Of a DNA stretch of 64,000 nucleotides, positions 1-9,248 are shown piece by piece. Each line of letters starts with the position of its first letter. Positions within the stretch are counted from its first letter, which is position 1. A model generated the notes under the pieces. It was not told the origin of the DNA. It searched no databases and saw only the letters and a list, made by a program, of their open reading frames with translations. Origin of the DNA: Acinetobacter sp. XS-4 (GTDB taxonomy: Bacteria > Pseudomonadota > Gammaproteobacteria > Pseudomonadales > Moraxellaceae); the NCBI RefSeq assembly GCF_023920705.1, contig NZ_CP094657.1, positions 3,782,001 through 3,846,000 of the forward strand, in the 5' to 3' direction. The translations under genes were made by a program, and so were the position numbers.

Positions 1-788
1 ATTGTGCCGCTCACATGCTTATAGTGTTCGCCATCAAGCTGGTAATAGTTCTCTAAAAGGCTTAAGTCAATTTCTGTTGCCAACTGTTTGAGCTGAGCAA
101 GTTGTTCAAACTGAATCGTTGGCTTTTCAGGAAGCTTAAAATGAGCCGAACTAAAATTAAGTGAGTCTTCGACCAGTTTGACAAAACTATCGACACTTTT
201 AAGTTCACCTGCCAGATATAAGGCATCAATCACAGTCTGAGGTTGAGCCTGTATCCATTCACGCAAAACATCATGAATCAGTTGTCGGCTATAAGTTTTG
301 GCATCATCGGTAATTTGAGCACGTTCAATTTTGCCACTCTCAAAAGCAAACTCACGTAACAGTTTTTGGCTAAAGCTATCGAGTGTCCCGACAAATAACT
401 CGTCTAACTGATCGATGACCAGTTTTAAACGTTCACACGCATAGGCAATACGCGTCGCAAAGCTTTTTAAAATATGTTGGAGTAATAAGTCAGGTTCTTG
501 CTCGGCCTGCGTAAGCAATTCGTGTTCTGTAAAACTGCGCTTGGTCTCTAAGTAACGATACGTTTCGACCAAACGGGCACGAATACGGCTTTTTAACTCA
601 GCAGCGGCAGCACGGGTAAACGTGGTCGCAATCACTTGTCTAGGCAAATACTTTTCAAGAAAGATACGGACCATCAAACTTGATAAGGTATAGGTTTTTC
701 CTGTACCTGCCGAAGCCTCAATTAAGTGTAAGCCACTAAATTCAATATCAATAATAGGTTGATAAGACACCTGTACTCTTGAGTTCAT
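1..788 (-). CDS. recB: RecB, exonuclease V beta subunit (N-terminal part, cut by window edge)
   Basis: The first 262 codons are visible, reading leftward out of the window. The ATG at 788-786 gives a protein starting MNSRVQVSYQP, followed by a Walker A motif ASAGTGKT at residues 25-32 and the typical RecB continuation TFTRAAAAELKSRI. RecB is the 3'-5' helicase and nuclease subunit of RecBCD, which processes double-strand DNA ends for RecA-dependent repair and degrades foreign linear DNA. The start lies only three bases beyond the recC stop codon, so the two are translated from one transcript with the recB ribosome site inside recC. The helicase C-terminal and nuclease domains, and any recD, lie outside the window. 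Confidence 0.93.
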   Translation of the reverse strand, partial: MNSRVQVSYQPIIDIEFSGLHLIEASAGTGKTYTLSSLMVRIFLEKYLPRQVIATTFTRAAAAELKSRIRARLVETYRYLETKRSFTEHELLTQAEQEPDLLLQHILKSFATRIAYACERLKLVIDQLDELFVGTLDSFSQKLLREFAFESGKIERAQITDDAKTYSRQLIHDVLREWIQAQPQTVIDALYLAGELKSVDSFVKLVEDSLNFSSAHFKLPEKPTIQFEQLAQLKQLATEIDLSLLENYYQLDGEHYKHVSGT

Positions 789-791
789 GTC

Positions 792-3700
792 TTACTCCGA
801 ATGTTGAAATTGAAAAACCGGATGATACAGATCATACGCAAACTCATCACAAGCATGTTGAAGCAAAGCTTGCGCATCTTGTTCTTGTAAAATAAAGCTC
901 CAGTCTCGATGCAACTTGCAAGCTTCATTTTGAGTCATATCCATTGTGGTAAATGACCCTGTTTCATTCCAGTATTTTAACAGCTCAGTGTAGCTCTTCT
1001 CATCCAGTTTTGCTTTTTCTGCCTGATTTGTTGTTTCCCACTGATATGCTTTGGCTTTTTCTAATGGCTTTAATAATAAGGCTGCTGGTAGAACCAATGG
1101 TTGTTGCTGTGCATGACGCCAGATTTTAAACCATGGCTGTAAATATTGCCGAGCTTGCTCAGAACTAACACCACTACAAATCACTGTTTGATCGCTAAAA
1201 ACCACAATACGACGTTTTTCAGCTCCTGCACTTCCCTCATTCAAATAAGCTAACCAAAGTAAGTGTTCCAACCAGACTTTCGCGCGTCTTTTTGCTCGGG
1301 CACTTGAAGGCTCCATACTCACCCAATCCTGAGTTTCAGACTTTGGAACAGTAATATTCATGTGAAGCTGCTTAGCAATGCGCCAAACACGCTGAGTCGT
1401 TTGTGTCACTGATGGTGCATATTGATGAAGGCGTTCAAGCAAACATTCTTGCTCAAACACACCTTGTTGCCATGCGCTGTATTTGACTTTGCCTACAGGC
1501 AACTGATCAATTAATACTTCAGGTTGTGCGTGCTGTTCAAATTGTTGTAAAAAATGTCGAATCGCATAGCGCCCTAAACCATCTAACAATAAAGGTTCAT
1601 TTTGGTCGAGCACTCCGACACTTCCTAAGTTTTCTACTCCTAAAGTTTTCAAATATAACCGTGCAGGGAACGTCACATCTTGTATCCACTGCTGGCTCTC
1701 TAAAACCAGCATATCAGGGGCTTGCAGCGGATAGGTCGTATTCGCCCAAGGTTGACGGTTTCCTGAGACTTGCTGAATTTGTGAAGCAACCTTAAACCAG
1801 TGATCTTGGTAACGGATCACACTTTTTTCTACAGTAAAACCTTTCCGGTCGAAGGGCTGTAAATCATGTAGGTGATAGAGTTGTATTAACTGTGATGGAA
1901 TCTCAATCCCTTCCACATCTACGTTCTCAGGTACATCGTCTTCAGCTTTCACAATCAAGGCAAGGTGTTCACGGAACTCTTGAAGAATGCTGGAAGGTTC
2001 TCGCACCTCACCATCGTTCACATCAAACCCGTTATAAAACAGCCATAAATTGTCTTGGGCTAATAATAAAGCATCTAAAAAAGCACCTTGATCATCTTCA
2101 AGACGAGAGCGGTCACCTAACTGCTGACGCAGTGCATCCATTAAATCAAATGGAACATGGGTATCACGGTTTGGAAATTGCCCTGCATCAAGATTTAGCA
2201 TGACCATTAAGCGATAGGGTAACGGCCGAATATGTCCAATTTGGGCAAAGGTAATCTGTCCTGTCGGTTCAGCTTGTGCACTTTGGCTTTCTAATGTCCG
2301 TTGAATTTCTTCAATAATGTAAGGCAGAGGTAAGGTAATTTTGCGCAAAGTTCCTGTTTCTGTCTCTGCGTAATAACTTGCGAGCGTTAACATTCGTTCT
2401 TGTTTTTTAACAATTTCCCGAACGGCTTTTAAAGCAGCCACACCGACCTGCTCAAATTCAACAATATCTTTGCCCAACACCTGTAGCCAATATTCAACCG
2501 TGTAGACTTTCCCCTGTTCATGCAGCGTTAACCAATCACGGCGCTCATTCAAATCTTGATAAATCTGAATGAGTGTACCAACCAGCTCAAAATCACTCGG
2601 TTGAACTTTGGCATAACTCAACACCTGATTAAATGTCGCATGCACAGGCACGGCAATGCCAAGGGCCAATCGCTCTAAAGCAAATTTAAAGCTATATCGA
2701 TAATCGTCATCCCCTTCACACAAACTGCGCTTGAGATGCTCTGCATCAAGCCCTCGTTTAAAGCCTGCATCGGCGAGTAAATTTAAAATTCGCTCAACCT
2801 GAACATATTCAAGTTCGTAACGTTGCTGAGTCGCATACAAACTTAACCAGTCAGCAAAATCATCAAAGCTAAAACGCCCCTGCATCAACTGAATACGCCC
2901 AATCACGGCGCGCCATGCATTCAGTGCATCAAGTGATGCAACACCTGCGATTTTCACAGGCAAATGCACACCTTGCTCTGTGGCCATAGCAGGAAATACA
3001 CTTCGAATTAGAGGCTCTATATCGGCCAAATTAGGAACTAAAACTAAAATATCATTTGGACGGCGCGGCTGCTCATGCGGTTTAGCCAACCAACCAATCA
3101 ATTGCTCTTTTAATACTTCAAGTTGACGTAAAGTCGAATGGCAAACATGAATTTGAATAGAGTCATCATCTGAGGCAAGCTCATATTGTTTAGCTTGGGG
3201 TTCCACTAAATGTAAAATATCTGACTGAACTTTACCGAGTAAACTTTCAGGGAAATCATCCACAAAAGCATCAACCCACTTACCTTCTTCGCCCGTAGAC
3301 AAATTGGATAATAGCGAAAAGTGGTCGCGGGCTTGTTTACCCAATCTGGTTAAAAGCGGATGTCTGGACTCACGCGCTTCAGCATTAAAATTGAGTGTAA
3401 ATTTATTAAAAAAATCACTAATTTCAGCATCTGTAGCCTTTGGATTTTTTGCAATAAAACGCTCTTTTACTCCTAGGTCATAACGCTGCTTCCACAATGG
3501 ATCGACACTATCAGCCCAATATTCTTGTGAAGGGTTATAGTGCAAAATCAATACATCAATATATTGGCCTAAACGGCGCAAGAACTGTAACTGGCTTGGT
3601 GGTAAATCTAATAAAGTAAAAATCACCACCTGATTAGGTAATCTTGAAATAGCGCGCTTACTGCGGTCCGGATGATCTAACTCTTGCCAGAACAACGCAT

Positions 3701-4427
3701 CAATTTGCTGCATCTGCACAAAGTCATCATGAAAATGTTGCTGCCACAACCAACGCTGCCAACGCTCCAACTCTTGAGTTTGGTGCAATGCAAAAGCAGT
3801 CACTTCTTCGTCTTTTCGCACAATATATTTTTCAATATCGAGCGCTCGGCCTTGCCCCCAAGCAGCTAACCAGTTTTCTGGACAGGTACAACTATTTTCA
3901 CAACCACGCTGGCACTGTCCACGATAAATCATATAGTTGCTAAATAAATCAGCAACCTGCTCAGCGACCCAATACAGCATTTTTTGTTTTTTTAATTGTT
4001 TATCGATGCCGTGTTCGAGTCGATCTGCGCTGTCATAAATGCGCTGAACAATAGAATGTAGAGGATGTGAATTGTCTATACCGATTGTGTCAGGTTGTAT
4101 AAATTCATACAAAGCCTGATGAACCCGCCATTTAAAAATCAAACGTGGGATGTTCGCTTTTCGGACTTGATCTTTATGCGCAGTTAAAACTTGCTGGTAG
4201 GCATACCACTGAAAGCCACGTACTCGTTGGTGAAACTGGTAATTGGCACTTATGCCCTGCTGTTCTGCAAGTTTTTGTATCAGCCACTGTTCAACCGCAG
4301 GACTTGGAACAATAAAATGCTGGGTTTTCAAAACCTGTAATGGATGCGTTGAAGCTTGAGATGTAGACGCCAATACACCTTGCAACAACACATCAATACG
4401 TTGACTTTGAATAACATGAATCCCCAT
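792..4427 (-). CDS. recC: RecC, exonuclease V gamma subunit
   Basis: A 1211-residue protein, a little longer than E. coli RecC (about 1120). It begins MGIHVIQSQRIDVLLQGVL and has the RecC features FIVPSPAVEQWL near residue 40, TLLDLPPSQLQFLRRLG near 270 and RLMVMLNLDAGQFPNRD near 735. RecC is the inactive helicase/nuclease-fold subunit that recognises Chi and splits the strands in RecBCD. A four-cysteine cluster (CQRGCENSCTCPENW, near residues 170-185) is visible and may be a lineage-specific metal site. It is the first gene of a leftward recC-recB unit. The 112 bp upstream are AT-rich and probably hold the promoter, but I could not pick convincing -35/-10 boxes. Confidence 0.95.
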   Translation of the reverse strand: MGIHVIQSQRIDVLLQGVLASTSQASTHPLQVLKTQHFIVPSPAVEQWLIQKLAEQQGISANYQFHQRVRGFQWYAYQQVLTAHKDQVRKANIPRLIFKWRVHQALYEFIQPDTIGIDNSHPLHSIVQRIYDSADRLEHGIDKQLKKQKMLYWVAEQVADLFSNYMIYRGQCQRGCENSCTCPENWLAAWGQGRALDIEKYIVRKDEEVTAFALHQTQELERWQRWLWQQHFHDDFVQMQQIDALFWQELDHPDRSKRAISRLPNQVVIFTLLDLPPSQLQFLRRLGQYIDVLILHYNPSQEYWADSVDPLWKQRYDLGVKERFIAKNPKATDAEISDFFNKFTLNFNAEARESRHPLLTRLGKQARDHFSLLSNLSTGEEGKWVDAFVDDFPESLLGKVQSDILHLVEPQAKQYELASDDDSIQIHVCHSTLRQLEVLKEQLIGWLAKPHEQPRRPNDILVLVPNLADIEPLIRSVFPAMATEQGVHLPVKIAGVASLDALNAWRAVIGRIQLMQGRFSFDDFADWLSLYATQQRYELEYVQVERILNLLADAGFKRGLDAEHLKRSLCEGDDDYRYSFKFALERLALGIAVPVHATFNQVLSYAKVQPSDFELVGTLIQIYQDLNERRDWLTLHEQGKVYTVEYWLQVLGKDIVEFEQVGVAALKAVREIVKKQERMLTLASYYAETETGTLRKITLPLPYIIEEIQRTLESQSAQAEPTGQITFAQIGHIRPLPYRLMVMLNLDAGQFPNRDTHVPFDLMDALRQQLGDRSRLEDDQGAFLDALLLAQDNLWLFYNGFDVNDGEVREPSSILQEFREHLALIVKAEDDVPENVDVEGIEIPSQLIQLYHLHDLQPFDRKGFTVEKSVIRYQDHWFKVASQIQQVSGNRQPWANTTYPLQAPDMLVLESQQWIQDVTFPARLYLKTLGVENLGSVGVLDQNEPLLLDGLGRYAIRHFLQQFEQHAQPEVLIDQLPVGKVKYSAWQQGVFEQECLLERLHQYAPSVTQTTQRVWRIAKQLHMNITVPKSETQDWVSMEPSSARAKRRAKVWLEHLLWLAYLNEGSAGAEKRRIVVFSDQTVICSGVSSEQARQYLQPWFKIWRHAQQQPLVLPAALLLKPLEKAKAYQWETTNQAEKAKLDEKSYTELLKYWNETGSFTTMDMTQNEACKLHRDWSFILQEQDAQALLQHACDEFAYDLYHPVFQFQHSE

Positions 4428-4539
4428 TTATTTCATTTCCTACTTGCATAATTTATGCACAAAATCATAAACATTCATTACTATACAACTGAATCTGACT
4501 ATGTCACGTTGGTTTAAACACAGCATAATTTAACTTCAG

Positions 4540-5103
4540 GTGTCACTTACACTTGGTTTGAATGACGCCATCAAGAAATTTATACAGGTAGACATTATGA
4601 AAATTGACAAGATTCCTGACTATATTGATCCTAGCCTAAATCTGGAACAAATTCGCGATGAGTGCCATGATCTCATCAAAAAAAGAGCTTACGTCTCAGC
4701 AGGAGCGGCGATTGTACCGATTCCTTTTTTTGACGTGGTTATAGATTTGGGAATTTTGTCGCACCTGATCCCAGATATCAATTCCCGTTTTACTTTAGCA
4801 CCTGAACACGTAAGTGTTTACGACCCAAAAACTAAAACAATTCACTGGGATGAGTTACGTAAACGTGGTTTTGAATTTTCAGGCTTTGTGGTGGCACGTA
4901 CTACCGTTAAAAAAACATTTAATGGTTTTTTTGGCAAAATCGTAACGAAACAAGTGACTAAATTTATACCGCTGGGCGGACAAATTGTAGCAGCTAGTTT
5001 AGGCTATTTCATGATGAAAAAAATAGCAGAAACTCATCTTACTGACAGTTACAATCTTGCAAAACGTATTCAGCAAAAAAGCCGTACCACTATTGTAAAT
5101 TAA
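4540..5103 (+). CDS. DUF697-like hypothetical protein
   Basis: A 187-residue protein if translation starts at the GTG at 4540, or 168 residues from the ATG at 4597 (MKIDKIPDYI). The ATG has an SD-like CAGG about nine bases upstream and may be the real start. It has no signal peptide. The core SAGAAIVPIPFFDVVIDLG and a second apolar stretch IPLGGQIVAASLGYFMM look like paired amphipathic or membrane-dipping helices, and the PIPF-D signature resembles the DUF697/EcsC-like group of small membrane-associated proteins. Function is unknown. It is a single gene between divergent recC and convergent pap, and ends at a strong hairpin terminator shared with the 3' end of pap. Confidence 0.75.
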   Translation: MSLTLGLNDAIKKFIQVDIMKIDKIPDYIDPSLNLEQIRDECHDLIKKRAYVSAGAAIVPIPFFDVVIDLGILSHLIPDINSRFTLAPEHVSVYDPKTKTIHWDELRKRGFEFSGFVVARTTVKKTFNGFFGKIVTKQVTKFIPLGGQIVAASLGYFMMKKIAETHLTDSYNLAKRIQQKSRTTIVN

Positions 5104-5116
5104 TCTATGTCTTATG

Positions 5117-5148
5117 GCTGAGAGCTTAATCTGCTCTCAGCTGTTTTA
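5117..5148 (+). terminator. Rho-independent terminator of the DUF697-like gene, overlapping the 3' end of pap
   Basis: A 9-bp perfect stem GCTGAGAGC / GCTCTCAGC with a 7-base loop (5117-5141), followed by TGTTTT. The left and loop parts include the pap stop codon and the right arm is formed by the last pap codons, so both convergent genes share these bases. Confidence 0.75.
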
Positions 5149-6544
5149 AAACCGCCCTTAATACTTCTAGACGTGCCGTATATTTATCATCAGTTGCAAC
5201 AATATACCAAGGGGCGTAATCAGTACTGGTTCGCTCAAACATATCTGCTGCCGCTTTTAAATAATCGTCCCACTTATCACGATTACGCCAATCTTCCGCG
5301 GTAATTTTAAAACGTTTATGCGGTGTCTCTTCTCTGGCCTTAAAGCGCTGTTCTTGCTCATCTTTGCTAATCGCAAGCCAAATTTTTACTACAATCGTTT
5401 GACTATCAAATAAATCTTTTTCAAAACGATTAATTTCGTCATAGGCACGCTGCCACTCTAAAGGTGAAGCAAAACCTTCAACACGTTCAACAAGTACACG
5501 CCCATACCATGTCCGATCAAAGATCGTGATTTTCTCGGCTTCATTAATACGGTTCCAAAAGCGCCATAAGTAAGGGTGTCGTGCTTCAAAGCGTTCTGGT
5601 GCTCCAATACAGTGAATATCATATTCACGCGGGTCTAGGTTTTTAACAATTCGCTTAATTGCACCCCCTTTACCAGCAGCATCCATTCCCTCAAAAGCAA
5701 TGACGACATTACGTTTATCGAAACGCATGGCATCAGCAATTTTTTTGCTTAGTTTATCGAGCTCTTTTTTATATTCGGCTTTTTCAAGGGGTTCATTAGA
5801 AGGTTTTAATAAACTCTCTGGAATTTTTGACTGCTGCCATTTCCCTTTGACTTCGGTTTCATGATCAGGAAGTTGGCGCATGTGTTGTAAAAGATACTGA
5901 GCAAAAAACTGATCACGCTGCTTTTCATCTTCGCCATCAATAATGTACCAATCGTCGGTAAAGCGACGGCGTAACTTTTGCAAAGTGTCATATTGTTTTT
6001 TATTACGCCAGTCTAAGCCGTGAAGCTTATGCCAGTGTTGCTCTGACGGATCAATTTTGTCTAAACGTTTTTGTAGTGATTTCCATGAAAGATCGAACCA
6101 GACTTTAACCACATCGACATAGTTATTTTTCAAATCTTGCTCAAATGCCCGCATATTTTCAACATATTCATCAAATCGCGCTTCATCTAAAGGTTCAGAC
6201 ACATGCGTTGCTGTGACGAGCAAATCGCTATACCAATTGCCAAACATCACCACGATTTGACCTTCGGTAGGAATAAACTCCGAATAAGATTGCCAAAATG
6301 CTTCTGTATCTGTCAGCACACGGGGTGCATCTGCTTTTACTCGCAAATATCTAGGGTCTAACCACTCACGAAGCTGCTTAACTGCTTCCCCTTTCCCTGC
6401 CAATTCAATACCACTCATTAAAATCAGCGTGCTTTTAGCATTGGGCTTTCCACGACTTTCTTTTAAAGCATATTGTGCTTCAATCAAATCGACAGAAAGC
6501 TGTTCTTCATCTCGAATTTCAAATTTTGGTTGTTGTTCACTCAT
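5126..6544 (-). CDS. pap: Polyphosphate:AMP phosphotransferase (two-domain PPK2)
   Basis: A 472-residue protein with two tandem PPK2-family domains. The N-terminal domain has P-loop SGIELAGKGEA at residues 44-54. The C-terminal domain has EGMDAAGKGGAIKRI near residue 285, with the lid motif TIFDRTWYGRVLVERVEG and GAPERFEARHPYLWRFW. PAP transfers phosphate from polyphosphate to AMP to give ADP. The enzyme was characterised in Acinetobacter johnsonii and has about the same length. The N-terminal P-loop has Glu where the C-terminal one has Asp (GIEL versus GMDA), consistent with a degenerate N-terminal repeat. It is a single gene, divergent from the 6754 gene across about 210 bp. Confidence 0.95.
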   Translation of the reverse strand: MSEQQPKFEIRDEEQLSVDLIEAQYALKESRGKPNAKSTLILMSGIELAGKGEAVKQLREWLDPRYLRVKADAPRVLTDTEAFWQSYSEFIPTEGQIVVMFGNWYSDLLVTATHVSEPLDEARFDEYVENMRAFEQDLKNNYVDVVKVWFDLSWKSLQKRLDKIDPSEQHWHKLHGLDWRNKKQYDTLQKLRRRFTDDWYIIDGEDEKQRDQFFAQYLLQHMRQLPDHETEVKGKWQQSKIPESLLKPSNEPLEKAEYKKELDKLSKKIADAMRFDKRNVVIAFEGMDAAGKGGAIKRIVKNLDPREYDIHCIGAPERFEARHPYLWRFWNRINEAEKITIFDRTWYGRVLVERVEGFASPLEWQRAYDEINRFEKDLFDSQTIVVKIWLAISKDEQEQRFKAREETPHKRFKITAEDWRNRDKWDDYLKAAADMFERTSTDYAPWYIVATDDKYTARLEVLRAVLKQLRAD

Positions 6545-6753
6545 AATCCACGGCTCTAATATTTTATTGTTTAATTTCGATGATCTTTAACTTATGCGGT
6601 TAAATGATGAATTGCTATACAAATTATGTCATTGCGACCAAATTTCATCTAGAAATTGACGCATGAATCATTTTTTTTACATCTTCTCGCCATAGTACAA
6701 GGTTACAATGCCTCTTATGATTTTTTGCAAATAGCCCAATATTAGAGTCTTAC

Positions 6754-7461
6754 ATGTCTAAACTCGCTGCTTTTGACGAACTTTTACAACAATATAAAAC
6801 ATTTAATTATCACGATAATCCAGTGCTTGCTCAACGTTTGGAAGATGTACAAACATGGTTAAAAGAACGGATGAAAGATACGCATCACGACTTTTTTAAT
6901 TTGCCTGAACATAAACTCATGGCACAGTACTTTTTAAATCGTTTATATGGTGGTCCAGAGTTTGATGCCCTTGCAGCACAAATTGAACGCCTATTAAAAT
7001 ATGCCCATAAAGCCGAAAAAGTCTTGCCTGAGAATGCTATTAAAACCGGAACTAAATCGGTAAGTTTGGCTGTACTTGCCACTCAACTTGATGAACAAGT
7101 AGCGATACAGCTTCTTGAGGACTATCCAGCAGATACAGTGTTAACCGATGAGATTATGCGCTTAACGCTAACTAAACTTGATCAGGCAGAAGCTCGTTAT
7201 CAACAACTTGCCCTTCTTGATGATTTGGGTACGGCTCTCGATAAATATATGCGTTCATTTATGATGTTTACGGCTTTTAAAATGTGTAAAGGCATTGCCC
7301 AAAAATATCACTTTGAATTGATGTATGATTTTATTCAAGATGGTTTTAGTGCGATGAAGCCGTTAAAATCAGCCGAGAACTTTATCAAGACTTTTACTGA
7401 AAAAGAACGCCAGATTATTGAAAATGTACATTCTGGGCATCCGAATCCGTTTAGAGTGTGA
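6754..7461 (+). CDS. Hypothetical protein, possible FFLEELY-motif family
   Basis: A 235-residue soluble, largely helical protein starting MSKLAAFDELLQQYKTF. It has no signal peptide or membrane segment. The segment HDFFNLPEHKLMAQYFLNRLYGG near residues 48-70 resembles the FF(L)-x-ELYG region after which NCBI names the 'FFLEELY motif' family, whose function is not known. I make this link from memory of the motif only. It lies about 150 bp upstream of ubiE on the same strand, with an apparent ribosome site and promoter region before ubiE, so joint transcription is possible but not shown. Confidence 0.8.
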   Translation: MSKLAAFDELLQQYKTFNYHDNPVLAQRLEDVQTWLKERMKDTHHDFFNLPEHKLMAQYFLNRLYGGPEFDALAAQIERLLKYAHKAEKVLPENAIKTGTKSVSLAVLATQLDEQVAIQLLEDYPADTVLTDEIMRLTLTKLDQAEARYQQLALLDDLGTALDKYMRSFMMFTAFKMCKGIAQKYHFELMYDFIQDGFSAMKPLKSAENFIKTFTEKERQIIENVHSGHPNPFRV

Positions 7462-7608
7462 TAAGGTCGGCACAGAGAAAAAATCAACCTTACGAAGTTG
7501 AGATTTTATTCATTATATTTGCATGATGATGCCTGTAAAAATAGACAAAATCTGTCATCATGCAGAACTTATTCCGTTTCACTTGAGTTTGAGTCTAGGA
7601 GAGACAAT

Positions 7609-8556
7609 ATGTCTAACGAAAACCAAAAGCCAACATCTCCAACTGAGCAGGCACAAAGTTCAGACAAAGTTAGCCCATTCCTAAGCTCACCTTTACCGCA
7701 AGGTACCCCTCAAGGGCAACAACAAACTTTACAGCAAACCTTAACTGATACACCGGTTAACGGTTCTGTACCAAAATATAATTTACCACGTGGTGCTAGT
7801 AATACTGGTAACGTGGGAGAAACCACACACTTTGGTTTCTCGACTGTTAAAACTGAAGATAAAGCTCAAAAAGTTGCTGAAGTATTCCACTCGGTTGCAA
7901 GCAAATATGACTTGATGAATGACCTTATGTCATTTGGTATTCACCGCCTATGGAAACGCTTCGCAATTAACATGTCTGGCGTACGCCGTGGTCAACACGT
8001 GTTAGATATTGCTGGTGGTACAGGCGACTTAGCAAAAGTATTTAGCCGTGAAGTTGGTCCTCAAGGCCATGTCGTTCTTTCAGACATTAACGAATCTATG
8101 CTTAATGTTGGTCGCGACCGCCTCATTGATGCAGGCTGTACCAATGTTGACTTCGTACTTGCCAATGCAGAAACATTAGAGCCTTTTGCAGACAATAGCT
8201 TTGACTTACTCACCATTAGCTTTGGTTTACGTAACGTGACGGATAAAGATGCAGCGCTTGCGTCTATGTTCCGTGTGTTGAAGCCAGGTGGTCGTTTACT
8301 TATTCTCGAATTTTCTAAGCCTGTATTTGAGCCATTCTCAAAACTTTATGACCTCTATTCATTCACTGCTTTACCGATTATGGGTAAATTGGTTGCGAAT
8401 GACTCAGAAAGTTATAAATATTTGGCTGAATCAATTCGTATGCATCCAGACCAACGCACCTTAAAAGGTATGATGGAAAATGCTGGCTTCCAGAACTGTG
8501 ACTATCACAACCTTACTGCTGGTATCGTTGCTGTTCACCGTGGCTTTAAACTGTAA
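7609..8556 (+). CDS. ubiE: UbiE, ubiquinone/menaquinone C-methyltransferase
   Basis: A class I SAM methyltransferase that methylates C2 of the benzoquinol ring in ubiquinone synthesis (2-polyprenyl-6-methoxy-benzoquinol). I chose the ATG at 7609 because TAGGAGAGAC lies just upstream. The open frame extends back to a TTG at 7498 but the added residues look non-coding. The 315-residue product has the SAM motif [15 protein letters not shown], the UbiE motifs [12 protein letters not shown] and GLRNVTDKD, and C-terminal [13 protein letters not shown] end. It is longer than E. coli UbiE (251) because of about 60 Gln/Ser/Pro/Thr-rich N-terminal residues. It is the first gene of ubiE-ubiJ-ubiB. Confidence 0.95.
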   Translation: MSNENQKPTSPTEQAQSSDKVSPFLSSPLPQGTPQGQQQTLQQTLTDTPVNGSVPKYNLPRGASNTGNVGETTHFGFSTVKTEDKAQKVAEVFHSVASKYDLMNDLMSFGIHRLWKRFAINMSGVRRGQHVLDIAGGTGDLAKVFSREVGPQGHVVLSDINESMLNVGRDRLIDAGCTNVDFVLANAETLEPFADNSFDLLTISFGLRNVTDKDAALASMFRVLKPGGRLLILEFSKPVFEPFSKLYDLYSFTALPIMGKLVANDSESYKYLAESIRMHPDQRTLKGMMENAGFQNCDYHNLTAGIVAVHRGFKL

Positions 8557-8567
8557 GGGATAACGAT

Positions 8568-9236
8568 ATGTGGTCGATTCTGGCACTCGGTGCAGTCGAA
8601 CGTATCATTCATCATCTGATCGATCTGGATGCGGTTACACGCATTCAGCTTAATCAGTTACAGGGCAAAATGTTGCGTGTTGTGATTGATAGCCCGCAGC
8701 TTTCTGTCGATGTATTCTTTGACCAAGAAAAAGTACGTCTTGAACCTACTGCAACAGGGCACAGTGAAAAGCCTTCTATTTTTGAACAACGCCCTTTTGA
8801 TGCGCAATTCAAAATTTCTGAAGCAACAGCAACTTTGCATGTTAAAGATGTTATCGAACTGATTAAATTATTGGTCAGCGATCCAGATCATATTGGCAAT
8901 ATTCCATTGCAAGGTGATTACCACCTGCTACAGGATATTCAAAAGATTATGCAGCAAGCTGAACCAGATTTAGCTGCACATTTATCAAGATGGGTAGGCC
9001 CTCAACTCGCCCACGAAATTGGCAAGATTCAACTTGCACCTAAACATTTAAAACGCTCTCTTCAAAGTCATCTATTTTTTGCAGAAGACGCATTAAAAGA
9101 AGATAGTGGTCTATTTGCCCCTCGTTGGGAAATGGACGATTTAACTCAAGCAACTCGCAAGCTTAATCAAGACATTGACCGTCTAGAAGCAAGATTGCAG
9201 CAACTCAACACACAACTACAACCCTCTCAAGACTAG
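8568..9236 (+). CDS. ubiJ: UbiJ, ubiquinone biosynthesis accessory factor (SCP2 domain)
   Basis: A 222-residue protein starting MWSILALGAVERIIHHLIDLD, with AAGGGA 10 bases upstream of the ATG. The N-terminal half fits the SCP2 lipid-binding fold found in UbiJ. The C-terminus (about residues 190-218) is a short coiled coil with repeated Leu, LNQDIDRLEARLQQLNTQL. UbiJ is a scaffold and lipid carrier in the soluble Ubi complex with UbiK. Its position between ubiE and ubiB, 11 bp after the former and 12 bp before the latter, is the same as in E. coli and supports the call. Confidence 0.92.
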   Translation: MWSILALGAVERIIHHLIDLDAVTRIQLNQLQGKMLRVVIDSPQLSVDVFFDQEKVRLEPTATGHSEKPSIFEQRPFDAQFKISEATATLHVKDVIELIKLLVSDPDHIGNIPLQGDYHLLQDIQKIMQQAEPDLAAHLSRWVGPQLAHEIGKIQLAPKHLKRSLQSHLFFAEDALKEDSGLFAPRWEMDDLTQATRKLNQDIDRLEARLQQLNTQLQPSQD

Positions 9237-9248
9237 GTAAGACTGTAT

